In this document: positions 35,501 through 42,500 of the stretch, piece by piece
Numbering within the stretch: the first letter of the stretch is position 1
Layout: each line of letters begins with the position of its first letter
Source: Triplophysa rosa
Taxonomy: Eukaryota; Chordata; Actinopteri; Cypriniformes; Nemacheilidae
NCBI RefSeq assembly: GCF_024868665.1
Contig: NC_079904.1
Coordinates: forward strand, 3,921,807-3,985,806
Length of the DNA stretch: 64,000 nt
Reading direction: 5' to 3'
Notes under the pieces: generated by a model
The model's database searches: none
The model's input: only the letters and a program-made list of their open reading frames with translations
Told to the model about the DNA's origin: nothing
Made by a program: the position numbers and the translations under genes

Positions 35501-37557
35501 TAAAAGGGGAACCGTAGCCGCTTTATCATAGTTATGCTGGAATGTAGCACCCTTCGGTATATTTAAATTAGCAACCTGACACAACAGCAGTGGAAGGAGA
35601 ATGTATTCCTTTCCAGCAAATATTACTCTTGCCAGCTCTGATACCCGAAGACCGCTGAGGCTGTGCTCGCTCTTCCATACGTTTGGCAGAGCCATCTGCC
35701 TAATTTGTGTCCTGTGGTCTGCATTGTTAAGACTCCCACGTGTTCACTCTTTACGAAAGCAGGAAATGTACACGCAGGATTGGATACATTGCAGTAGTCT
35801 TATGTGTCTCTCTCATCTGCTATGAGGATGCTGAGATTAAAAGATCTGCAGTGATGATATCAGCACACTATTTATAGAAAAAGTTTCTTTTACTTTATGC
35901 TCGGCATGCGTAAACAATCTGAGCATTTTGTTTTGGCTGAGCTTTTTCTTTATTTTATGACTAGAAACTGGCAGAGCACTCACTTTGCACAAAGCATGAC
36001 TGAAATGATTGATTGATCAGATTCTTTTGTTTTTCTACTGGAGTGGCTCAAGGCAAGAAAAGGCAAACTGCCAGAAAGTGTCAAAGTTTATTTAACATTC
36101 TCTGTTTCTCCAGACTTCAAATGTCTATTGTCCATCACTGCAGGGGTTTCAGAGGATGTGTGCTAGCAAATATTTATGCCTGTGTGTTTAAAAACACGTG
36201 TGTTTTTACACTACATTTGCCTCTGCTACTGATGGTCTCGTGGGTCTCATTAGAGCTTTTAGCCATTATGTTGACAAAGGTGATAAGAGCAGTCGAAATA
36301 AATGTCACCTGTGGGACAGGGCTGAAGGCCATGTGTAATTGTTAGACACATGAGAGACACCATCGAGGGTCATCACGTGACCCAAGGATGCATCGCATCC
36401 AAGCCAGGCGGGAGCACAATGTTTTTAGTGCTCCACACTTCAGATTTACGGACGAGAAACGATTGTGCTCATGTTTTTATTCATGTATCATTGCCTTTTC
36501 TCCTACAGTTATGTTTTGTTATTTACCGTTATACATTTTCAACCACTGGTTTATTAATTAAGGCATCATAATTAAAGTCGTAGAAACACTTCCAGCCTTG
36601 AACATTGACGAAGTGAGTCAATTGCATCAATGTGCTGTTTCATCGCTAATAATACATTGTCTTGTTTTTATTCGCTCGTTCTCAGAAGTGAAATTTCTAA
36701 ATGTATAAATCCCTCATGCACACTCTTAAAAATAAAGGTGCTTAAAAGGTTCTTCACAGCGATGCCATAGAAGAACCATTTTTGGTTCCACAAAGAACCA
36801 TTTAGTCAAAGGTTCTTTAAAGAACCATCTCTTTCTTATCTTTCATAATCTGACAAACTTTTTTCACCATCAAGAAACCTTTGCGAAACAGTTCTTTATG
36901 GAACCATTTAGACAAAAAAGGTTCTTCTGTGGCATCGAAGCACCTTTATTTTTAAGAGTTGTTCTAACGGGATTGTCGCGCCACGCCAGTGCAGACAAAA
37001 TTTTAAATCTAATACGTTTAACGTCTTTTGTCATGTCGCATCGCGCCGGTCGCGTTCGGTGTAAAGTAAAGAAATACAGCCTTGGTATATTTTTAATTCC
37101 TCTTCTGAATAAACAATCTATGCAAAGCGAGTTAACCCAAATGAATGTTTGGATATTCCTTTAAAAGATTATTTTTAATTAAGTGTTGTAATATTTACTA
37201 AGGCTGCATTATTTGAAGTATATAATATTATATACTATATAAAGGCATTCTTTATCAAATAAATCGTTCACACTTTTAACTTTTATATCCTAAAGTTGAC
37301 AGTTTATATTTATGTGGTTTATCTGTTTTCAGTTTTCAGGGCTTTACTTGCTGTCGTTCTTCATCATTATGCTGGGACTGGTCCTCTACTCCTCTTCCTC
37401 CACCTACGTGGCACAGGACCCTCGTGTTTACAAACAGTTCCGCAACACAGGAAATGCTATTACAGACACGCCCAACGTGGGCCCCCACGAGCCTTCAGTG
37501 ACCTATACGAGCCTCCGTCAGGAAATGGAGGAGGAGCCTCGTATACGGGTAGCCTGA
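7965..37557 (+). CDS. slc35f1: slc35f1, solute carrier family 35 member F1 (5' exon outside window)
   Basis: Multi-pass transporter-like protein of the SLC35F / drug-metabolite transporter superfamily. Seven exons lie here: 7965-8140, 19520-19647, 23278-23437, 24341-24497, 26127-26179, 29548-29702 and 37333-37557. All have GT-AG junctions and compatible phases, giving about 350 residues; human SLC35F1 has 408, so the missing 5' exon should carry only the cytosolic N-terminus. About ten membrane segments are visible. The C-terminus, with [13 protein letters not shown] and the end EEEPRIRVA, matches SLC35F1 and not SLC35F2, whose tail differs. Known of the family: SLC35F1 is an orphan, brain-enriched protein related to nucleotide-sugar transporters, reported on recycling endosomes; its substrate is unsettled. 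No frameshift or stop was seen. The neighbour on the right is an F-box gene, then cep85l in opposite orientation, as in human apart from the F-box gene. Confidence 0.95.
8608..9284. repeat. TTAA-type MITE, family A, copy 3, split by a family B MITE
   Basis: The left end ttaaaggaatagttc is at 8608 and the right end tgaaccgtccctttaa is at 9284. The middle is replaced by the family B element at 8753-9113, so the family A copy is the older one. Confidence 0.75.
8753..9113. repeat. TTAA-flanked MITE, family B, copy 1
   Basis: Both ends carry TTAA and the inverted ends ttaaagtccctgtgaa and ttcactgggactttaa. The body includes a CpG-bearing stretch with cggaagttgcgatc and cgtggctttcg. A second copy in the opposite orientation is at 27161-27534. 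Confidence 0.85.
9540..9830. other. GC- and CpG-rich segment inside slc35f1 intron 2
   Basis: A patch containing gcgcgtggacgctgcatgcg, gcgcgctgcag and cacggcgccccgcgcgagcc stands out from the AT-rich intron. It is open in one frame on each strand (9479-9778 plus, 9443-9808 minus), but neither translation resembles a known protein, so I read it as non-coding, perhaps regulatory or an unrecognised repeat. Confidence 0.4.
10159..10646. mobile_element. hAT-type MITE with intact target duplication
   Basis: The inverted ends are CAGTGTTGGGT at 10159 and ACCCAACACTG ending at 10646, with extended symmetry (actagttactaagtaatta). The exact 8-base duplication gttatgga flanks it at 10151-10158 and 10647-10654. 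It is 488 bases, AT-rich and non-coding. Confidence 0.92.
11244..11482. repeat. Palindromic MITE with GGTTTCACAGAC ends
   Basis: Inverted ends: aggcctggtttcacagacag at the left and cgtctgtgaaaccgggc at the right, with further symmetry (ggattagcttaagc and gggattagccttaa). About 240 bases and non-coding. Confidence 0.8.
11530..11588. repeat. (CT)n(CA)n microsatellite
   Basis: A compound dinucleotide run: a CT tract passes directly into a CA tract with one CG interruption. Confidence 0.95.
12110..12456. repeat. Tc1/mariner-like relic (one end)
   Basis: The right end, ccaatacttttggccacgac followed by tgta, has the reverse complement tacagtcgtggccaaaag, a known Tc1-type terminal motif. The opposite end is not recognisable, so the left boundary is a guess. 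Confidence 0.45.
13905..14165. repeat. Second copy of the 7565-7780 segment
   Basis: Same orientation as the first copy; it shares the gagtagtttta motif and the ending cggaagttaactccaggtag with cgtgtgcgtcc. It lies 700 bases 5' of the MADF-like exon. Confidence 0.65.
14884..15016 (+). pseudogene. Orphan MADF-domain exon, probably from a DNA transposon
   Basis: From ATG at 14884 it reads [20 protein letters not shown], then [19 protein letters not shown], and stops at a plausible donor (ATG|gtaagtt) at 15016. This fits the first two helices of a MADF (Myb/SANT-like) DNA-binding domain: LI..V..Y..IYD, then YKD and W. MADF proteins are encoded by Harbinger-type transposons and by some host genes. 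The frame is open upstream to 14830. I found no second exon with the rest of the domain, so it is probably a relic; a real minor gene in the intron is possible. Confidence 0.5.
15705..15745. repeat. AATTC-type short tandem repeat
   Basis: Four tandem copies of the five-base unit caatt followed by two decayed copies. Confidence 0.85.
17075..17627. mobile_element. TTAA-flanked MITE with AAGGGGTCATATG ends
   Basis: Inverted ends ttaaaggggtcatatg (from 17075) and catatgacccctttaa (to 17627) are perfect over 16 bases including the TTAA. The 553-base body is non-coding and carries CpG-containing stretches such as gaggcggggcgcgcac. TTAA flanks suggest mobilisation by a piggyBac- or Kolobok-like transposase. 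Confidence 0.88.
18430..18562. repeat. 133-base near-perfect palindromic MITE
   Basis: The left arm cacagcaaaatcaccagtgt and the right arm acactggtgattttgctgtg are exact complements, and partial symmetry continues inward around cacactctcaaagtgtgg. It lies directly against the next family A copy. Confidence 0.85.
18569..19004. repeat. TTAA-type MITE, family A, copy 4 (long variant)
   Basis: Starts ttaaaggaccagttcaccc and ends gggtgaactgttcctttaa. At 436 bases it is longer than most copies because both arms repeat the aacacaaaagaagatatt / aacacagagaaagatattt blocks, which suggests a compound copy. Confidence 0.82.
19520..19647 (+). CDS. slc35f1: slc35f1 exon (membrane segment 3)
   Basis: The acceptor is ttctcacag and the donor is gtgagtc. 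It encodes [19 protein letters not shown] followed by [20 protein letters not shown], the most conserved motif of SLC35F proteins (acidic ANY...AYQYT). With the carried base it makes exactly 43 codons. Confidence 0.95.
20220..20590. repeat. Dispersed repeat family C, copy 1
   Basis: Aligns well with 47680-48075 and, inverted, with 61520-61950. Landmarks are ttttcatgtg near ttgatttttatcacag, then cattgctgttggatgacttt and ggactggaatggccacaata. The right end is tttttccgcggctgaatata. Confidence 0.75.
21567..21705 (+). repeat. tRNA-headed SINE, copy 1
   Basis: The head carries a tRNA-like A box (tagctcagttggtagagca) and a decayed B box (tttgattccca). The 3' part, cactgcaagttgctttgagt then aaaagcgtctgccaaatgcg, is the conserved V-SINE-like core. 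It is not a functional tRNA: no anticodon arm or acceptor pairing. Confidence 0.8.
22315..22455. repeat. TTTGTAAACATTAGTTAATG-type dispersed repeat
   Basis: Shares ttatatttgtaaacattagt, then taatgtattag and taaactaacaatggg, with the arms of the palindromic repeat at 29163-29415. Ends near tggtaaagtgttaa. Confidence 0.6.
22649..23092. repeat. Palindromic MITE with TAGGGCTGCACGAT / ATCG...CCCTA ends
   Basis: The left end tagggctgcacgataattta pairs roughly with the right end tttatcgtcggtttatcgcc plus cta. The body is rich in tatcgcga-type motifs and has no coding capacity. Confidence 0.7.
23278..23437 (+). CDS. slc35f1: slc35f1 exon (membrane segments 4-5)
   Basis: The acceptor is cttccccag and the donor is gtaagtc. 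It encodes [19 protein letters not shown] and [20 protein letters not shown], two membrane helices around the short RYKVW loop, and ends in the VGQQQGL loop before the next exon. Confidence 0.95.
23438..24340 (+). other. slc35f1 intron 4
   Basis: A 0.9-kb intron whose only recognised content is the family A MITE at 23915-24201. Confidence 0.7.
23915..24201. repeat. TTAA-type MITE, family A, copy 5
   Basis: The left end is ttaaagggatagttcacccc and the right end is gggtgaactaacatc, where the terminal motif has decayed. Both internal arms are intact. Confidence 0.85.
24341..24497 (+). CDS. slc35f1: slc35f1 exon (membrane segments 6-7)
   Basis: The acceptor is tttcatacag and the donor is gtgagta. 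It encodes [20 protein letters not shown] and then [17 protein letters not shown]. The NVCEE motif matches SLC35F2, while human SLC35F1 has NVWEE; neighbouring residues and the C-terminus still place the gene with F1. Confidence 0.94.
24498..26126 (+). other. slc35f1 intron 5
   Basis: Contains a family A MITE at 25333-25573. The segment 24613-24969 is open on the plus strand, but its translation is a low-complexity Pro/Ser/Arg mix without splice logic, so I leave it unannotated. Confidence 0.6.
25333..25573. repeat. TTAA-type MITE, family A, copy 6
   Basis: Starts ttaaagggatagtttacccc and ends ttggggtgaattgttcctta. It is 241 bases, slightly shortened. Confidence 0.82.
26127..26179 (+). CDS. 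slc35f1: slc35f1 short exon
   Basis: This 53-base exon has acceptor ttttttcag and donor gtaagac. It encodes [17 protein letters not shown], the hydrophilic loop before membrane segment 8. Its phase (two bases in, one base out) fits both neighbours. Confidence 0.93.
26668..26860. repeat. Tc1-like or related dispersed repeat, one end
   Basis: Begins tacactagtgttcaaagttt followed by tagggtcactt, the decayed form of a common fish repeat end (tacactaccattcaaaag...ggtcactt). The other end is unclear. Confidence 0.45.
27161..27534. repeat. TTAA-flanked MITE, family B, copy 2 (inverted)
   Basis: The ends are ttaaagtcccagtgaaatga and ttcacagggactttaa, both with TTAA. The body is the reverse complement of 8753-9113 (shared cgcattt, ccgagtgaa and caacggctgtttttata), at 374 versus 361 bases. 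Confidence 0.88.
28305..28390. repeat. AACACTTTACAAT-type repeat, left half
   Basis: Reads taacactttacaatgttgta then tttgttaacatcagtaaatg, matching the left arm of the repeat at 29163. It stops at a family A copy. Confidence 0.6.
28387..28553. repeat. TTAA-type MITE, family A, copy 7 (left half)
   Basis: Starts ttaaagcgacagttcaccc and runs through the first arm (aacacagagaaagatatttg), then stops near 28553, so about half is missing. Confidence 0.75.
29163..29415. repeat. Palindromic repeat with a second repeat inserted
   Basis: The left arm (ttacaataaagttgtatttg) and the right arm (aacaaatacaaccatactga) are inverted copies. The middle, 29245-29323, contains a segment (gagccgttgattgcaattcg, then atgccgctaaatttcataca) also found inverted at 59107-59175, so it is probably an inserted short element. 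Confidence 0.65.
29548..29702 (+). CDS. slc35f1: slc35f1 exon (membrane segments 8-9)
   Basis: The acceptor is cctgtcag and the donor is gttagaa, an acceptable but weaker donor. It encodes [20 protein letters not shown] and [19 protein letters not shown], almost identical to human SLC35F1, ending in QYK. Confidence 0.95.
29765..29870 (+). repeat. SINE fragment
   Basis: Contains the tRNA-like B box ggtcatgggttcgaaact and a decayed SINE tail, ctctggatcggataaaagtg. The 5' part of the head is degraded. Confidence 0.5.
29871..30066. repeat. TTAA-type MITE, family A, copy 8 (left end missing)
   Basis: Begins inside the first arm (gtggaacacaaaagaagata) and ends gagtgatctatcccattgaa. The left terminal 80 bases are absent, where the SINE fragment abuts. 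Confidence 0.75.
30518..31062. mobile_element. TTAA-flanked MITE with AAAGAGTACATAAC ends
   Basis: The left end ttaaagagtacataactagg and the right end cacgttatgtattctttaa are imperfect inverted repeats with TTAA on both sides. The 545-base body is CpG-bearing in the middle (ccgcggcggttcacgaatcg) and has no coherent coding frame. Confidence 0.8.
31594..31738 (+). repeat. tRNA-headed SINE, copy 2
   Basis: The head reads gtgactcagttggtagatca (A box), with B box tgttcgattccca. The tail, tgcactgtaaatcgcattta, is decayed. Same family as 21567-21705. Confidence 0.78.
32440..32640. repeat. Dispersed repeat of the 29163 type, inverted arm
   Basis: The block ttaacaaatattagtaaatg, then ttgttagttaatgttatagc and taatgcattaact, followed by tactgtaaagtaatacc, corresponds to the right arm of the palindromic repeat at 29163-29415. 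Confidence 0.55.
34512..34650 (-). repeat. tRNA-headed SINE, copy 3 (minus strand)
   Basis: The reverse complement reads tgtagctcaattggtaaagc (A box) and catgggttcaaatccaggg (B box), then the tail taactttggataaaacatgc. The tRNA-like head is the best preserved of the set. Confidence 0.8.
34978..35324. repeat. TTAA-type MITE, family A, copy 9
   Basis: Starts ttaaagggacagttcacccg and ends gggtgaactgttcctttaa; both TTAA ends are intact. It belongs to the longer subfamily with the aacagttctgggccaccatt arms. Confidence 0.88.
36721..36960. mobile_element. Palindromic MITE with CACTCTTAAAAATAAAGGTG ends
   Basis: The left end cactcttaaaaataaaggtg and the right end cacctttatttttaagagtt are inverted over about 20 bases. 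Internal arms (aaaggttcttcacagcgatg, gaagaaccatttttggttcc) are also mirrored. 240 bases, non-coding. Confidence 0.88.
37333..37557 (+). CDS. slc35f1: slc35f1 terminal coding exon
   Basis: The acceptor is ctgttttcag. It encodes the last membrane segment, [20 protein letters not shown], then a cytosolic tail with the endings [19 protein letters not shown] and TGA at 37555-37557. The tail identifies the gene as slc35f1. Confidence 0.96.
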   Translation, partial: FSGLYLLSFFIIMLGLVLYSSSSTYVAQDPRVYKQFRNTGNAITDTPNVGPHEPSVTYTSLRQEMEEEPRIRVA

Positions 37558-38485
37558 AGGGGCGGGTCTTCTTTAAACCAATCATCCACTGCCCGGCCCG
37601 CAGTCTGTAGAAAATAATAATGATCACTGAATGATGTAATCAACCACGTAGCAAACGAGTACACTGTGATCATGAACTGTGAATACTGTAGGTAGCGGTG
37701 ACTTCTGTATATCTGAGTTATCAGATCCATCATGTATAGAGATATCACCACCCCACGAACAAACGATGTGTTTAGAAGGATTTGTGCTGACCGTTTGTCC
37801 AAGTACTCAATTGTGAATGTTTTATTTTCTGACTTGAGCGCAAAGGGTTCATTGTAATTTGACATGGTTTGCATTATTACTGTTTCATGAAAAATGTGTG
37901 TCTAGCAGTTTTAAATGACGACAACGTTCCTGGAAAACGGCATTCTGAGATTTAAAATGCTGATTTGAGCCAGTGCCTTGCATACGTGTATGTAATATTA
38001 TTGTGGGTTACATTGATCATGACCTCTAAAATAATGCCATCAGTATTTGACAACTCGTCATGATTGTATTTGTATCTGCTAAAAATGAAAAATAATTCCA
38101 TCAGTCAGAAATACAAAAAGAGGAAAAAATATTTTTACCCTTTAACTGTAATTTCATGTTCATTTTTATATATTTGTCATATTGTTTGTTTGAATCCTGC
38201 CAAGACTGGATACCTTCATTTGGCCTGTGTAATAGCAATCGATTGTAAACGTGTAAGAATTTTACCGCACTTGTTCTTTTGTTTTACTGTATAAAACCGA
38301 TCAGTCTTAATTTTGGTCTTATTTGGATTAAATCCAGTATACATCTGTAAAGTTTTTCTGAACAGATATCTGAATATTGTTTGCTTTATTATTATCATTT
38401 TGTATGTTTTGGTTGTCATTTTAATATTGGAGATTCTTAATGTGTCTGACTTGCTTAAAATAAAAAATATTTGTCTTAAACTTGA
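37558..38485 (+). other. slc35f1: slc35f1 3' untranslated region (inferred extent)
   Basis: AT-rich sequence without open coding follows the stop. A canonical AATAAA at 38459-38464 is the best cleavage signal I see, so the transcript probably ends near 38,480. The end is inferred from this signal only. Confidence 0.5.
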
Positions 38486-39295
38486 AAAACATGAATTCCC
38501 CAAAAATGTATTAATCACACCTAATCATACACTTATTGCAGATTGTAATGGTGAAAATTACAGTTTCTCCTACAAATTCCGTTATATTTCTTGTAAATTT
38601 GTACTTCTACTGTCTTTTAACTAGATACAATGGTTTAGCCCCTTTAGTAAATACTAAATATTTAATGAAATAGTGTATTAACAAATTATTTTTTTTCCAA
38701 CTCTGTTGAAGAATAATTTAAGAACAAACGATTTATATTTTAAGCAGTCCCTAGTATTTTGAATACACAATCTTTTATTTTGTACTATATTTGGGAAACT
38801 TTATCAAGAAATCTCCAAACATTATCTGGTAAAAAGAAACAGAATTATTTAAGATATTAAAAGACAGAACATAAAATAAATTACCATAACAAACGCAATG
38901 CAAATAAAAACAAAATCGGTGATTGTTGCTGGGGGAAAAAAACAGGGCAAGCGTTTGGCTCATGAATATTTATTAATTAACGTACAAGTCGTTCTAGCTG
39001 ATTGGCTGACTAAATTCTTGCTTCTTTCCCGTTGCTTCAGGTAGGTTGCCAAGCAACGCATCGATTTTATGACATCAATTACCGCGAGAGCCATACCAAA
39101 GCAGTGCGTTTGAATCACTCTCGCGGTACTTGAATGTCATCCGACGACCAGCCTGCGCAACGCCGCATGACGTCGAACACGCCTTTTCATTAGCGATTCA
39201 GTACCCTTTGACCTCTCAGGTGGTTTCTAACTAACCTTTAACCTCTTTAACACCTGTGAGGTGGCTGGCAGCGAGGCGGTGACATCTGCACAGGT
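38486..39295 (+). promoter_or_regulatory. Intergenic region and F-box gene promoter
   Basis: The first half is plain AT-rich sequence between the slc35f1 end and about 38,990. The promoter-like part is 38,995-39,230: an inverted CCAAT box (gattgg, 39000-39005), an RFX-type X-box with imperfect dyad symmetry (GTTGCCAAGCAAC, 39045-39057), a CRE core (TGACGTC, 39168-39174), and an 11-base inverted repeat TACCGCGAGAG / CTCTCGCGGTA at 39080-39090 and 39118-39128. There is no clear TATA box. Function is inferred from motif content and position. Confidence 0.6.
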
Positions 39296-39556
39296 ATGGC
39301 AGACCTCAGCACGACCTGGGAGCTGGAGTTGTTGGAACAATTCTCCGGCCTGACTGCTGCCACAGACGAAGAGACTGCAGCAGACGTTTCTTTTGAAAGC
39401 AGCGACCACAACACGTGTTTATTACATTTAAGCGACGAGGTTCTGCTTCTTATATTGCGATATTTGGAGCCGATGTCGCTGCTCAGGCTGGGCAGCACCT
39501 GCAGTATATTGTTCCGAGTTTGTTCCTGCAACTCTTTGTGGACCCGACACTTCCAG
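39296..39556 (+). CDS. F-box gene exon 1 (F-box domain)
   Basis: It starts MADLSTTWELELLEQFSG, passes an acidic stretch, then encodes the whole F-box to residue 87. The donor is gtaaaat after CACTTCCAG. Keeping the full F-box in exon 1 is common in F-box genes. Confidence 0.88.
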
Positions 39557-42500
39557 GTAAAATGAGTTGCATCTAAATGTTACTTAATGGCCAATATTTT
39601 CTCTTAAATAAAAAAAGATGAATTAATCTTTTAGCTTTCTTTTTTGTTGTTGCAATGATACACTTCAAAGTACAATCTCGCATCAAAATGTAAATTTTTT
39701 TTTTTTAATGCGTTTTGCATTCATTTAAATTTTTTCCAATTTTTAAAACTGTAATTAAATGTATCCTGTCCATTCATTTACAGAAAGTACATTTAGAACA
39801 AACATTAGACTAAAGGTCTTTGCACATGCAGTACGAAATTTTCGTATGCGTTTGATCGTATTTGGCTCTCGTTTGTACGGTGTCTTTGAATTGTTAAAAA
39901 AAAAAAGGCAACTCAAAATGCTTGACGGATGCGAAAAACGCAGAAAATCGAACCCGGTCCGAATTTTTTTATGACCGACGAAAATATCGGAGGGGTGTGT
40001 AAATGTGATTGACATAACGTGCGGTCCTATTTATTTTTTAACGTGCGGAAATTTCGGACGCAAATTTCGGACTCAATGGGCTTTAAGGTAAAAAATGACG
40101 TAGGCTAGGCTATATAAGGAAGTGTTAGAAATTTAAAGAAATACACATGCACAGTATTTAGAAAATTACTATCAGTAAAATATGTCAATACGTCTGTAAT
40201 TTTTACACGAGCGCACTGCGTCATTTATGCGTTACAGCACCAAACTTCGTCGCTTGCGTGTAATGCTGTGCTCTCACCAAACGCGAGCAATTGCTTTACA
40301 TGCTCTTTATTACTCGCGGGACAAATTCGTTATTTTCGCGTGAGTGAAAACTCTTCGCGCGAATTCATAGGCAGCTCGAGTTGAAAATGTTCAACTTGCG
40401 CGGAAGAACGCCTCAAACGCGCCGCCCGATTCGCGTCATTCGCACCGCTTGCCGCGAGTTCGCGTCTATGCGCGTTTTTGCCTTGACTTTGTATGTAATT
40501 TACTCGCGCCAAACGCTTAATTCGCGTTTGGTGAGAACACGGCATTAGTATAGTTGTCTCCACAGGATTCGTTTGGGGTCAGCCTGTCACATACCGACGC
40601 CAGGTGTCCCGTGACCTCCAAAACCGCCTTCCGCTTGGTTTTCATGTGGAGATCTCTCTTCAGAAACATCCACTGTAACCGCGCGCTTCAGGAGAAACTC
40701 TTCGTGGAGATCCCGCTCGCGCCTCATCCCTACTGGATCCAGTGGCTCGTGCTGGAGGAGAGCGTTCCCCTGCCCTCCGTGACACTTCCCTGCGAGGATG
40801 TGGAGAATCTGTGGGGCATCACCAGAGATCTCTTCCAGGACAAGATTCAAGGTGGAAAATTGTGATGGGTTTCATTTTTCGGTTACAGTATAATGGTTCT
40901 TCATGATAGGCCTACTGGTAATGGAAACTATTCAACTTTGTGTTGTTTTTATTTAACAGGGCAAACGTTTTGCTAAATGTATAAATTGAAACTAAGCCTG
41001 AATGGATTCGTTCTGTTTGCTTTTTACAGAGAAAACTGAAGACTGTGAGACCCTGAAGTTTGAATGGAGGGAACTCTACCATCTTACGTTGAAGCACCAC
41101 AGTAGCTTGACGCTGGTCTTCCAACATGTTCTCGACCAACACCAGAACAATGGTGAGAAATCGAATCAAACCTCACATAGTTGTTGAACAAATAAGAATT
41201 TCCATTTAGGGCCCACAATGAAATTCAATTTTATATCACAATATATTGTACATTTAGGTACATTTACATCTAGTCCTAATCCTTGTAAGCGTTGATGGAT
41301 TGAATCCGGTCGATAAGAGTTCATTCTCTGGCCTTTTCTGCGATGCACTTTACACTCTGAAAAAGGGCACTCGAAGGACAATACACTATTGGTTGCTTTC
41401 AACCTTATTTTTATTTTTTGTCCCAACCAAAAGGACATCATGATGTCTGGAAATTATGCTTGGTCTGGCTGACCTTTCAGATGTCTTTGCTGTGCTTTTC
41501 TTGTTGCCCTCCAACAGTAATGGAGTGTTTGAAGAGAAGTGTTTTAATTCAGTGTTTTGAGCTGTTGAGTCACATCAAAGTTCAGTGTTGGACCGGTGGT
41601 TAAAGAGTTGGGATGTAATGTGTGTGTGTTCTGAACGTTGCGACTGTGATTCATAGTTTGTCCTCATCTGGTATTTGCTATCTGTATCTGATGATGCTCC
41701 TTTTTTACGCTACATATAATTTTTTTTAATTTAATATTACTTGGCGTGACATTTTTGTGATGCTCAACTCAAACTCAGTTTGAGTATAACAAGAGTATAA
41801 CATATAACAAACAGAAAACATTTAATAATAACTAAAATAATAGTAGGTAAATAGTAGACGATAAAAGCTTTATTTGATATTGTGTATTATATCTCTATTA
41901 AAATTAGGGCTGTTCAACAATTAATTAAATTAAATACAAAAACAATTAAATACAAAATATTAATTTTGTATTTATAAACGCATACACATACGTGTATATA
42001 TTTAAGAAAAATATAAAAATAAATATTTATATAAATGTAATGCATGTAATATAAATGCATGTATATACATGCAAATATTTTTCTAAATGTATAAGTTTAT
42101 GCAAGCGGGTTAATAAATACAAAATAAAGGCGCACAGACGTATTGTATGTAAACGCAAACTTTTATTCTGGATGTGATTTATCGCGATTAATTGTTGAAC
42201 AGCCCTAATTAAAATAAGCCACTTGATGAAAATAAACAAATATGCAACAAATGTATTGTCAGTATCATCAATTGTTTTATTTCTACAGTGGGTTTACTAT
42301 TTAACTAACCACGTGCTCGCGTAAGACGTGCAACAAAAGTTTTACACACACACAAAACAAAGTGATTTATGGAAAGAAAATGGAAATTATGCTAATAGAA
42401 ATATAAGAAAAATATACAAACACAATGTTTAAAATAAAATGTTGATAAAGATATATATTTTTATCTTAAGTATTGTGTGTTTGATTTATAATTGATTTAA

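Larger units (their letters stand above)
29703..37332 (+). other. slc35f1 intron 7
   Basis: A 7.6-kb intron. Recognised: family A copies at 29871-30066 and 34978-35324, a TTAA element at 30518-31062, SINEs at 31594-31738 and 34512-34650 (inverted), a dispersed repeat at 32440-32640, and a palindromic MITE at 36721-36960. I recognise nothing in 31,750-32,430, 32,650-34,500 or 35,330-36,710. Confidence 0.6.
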
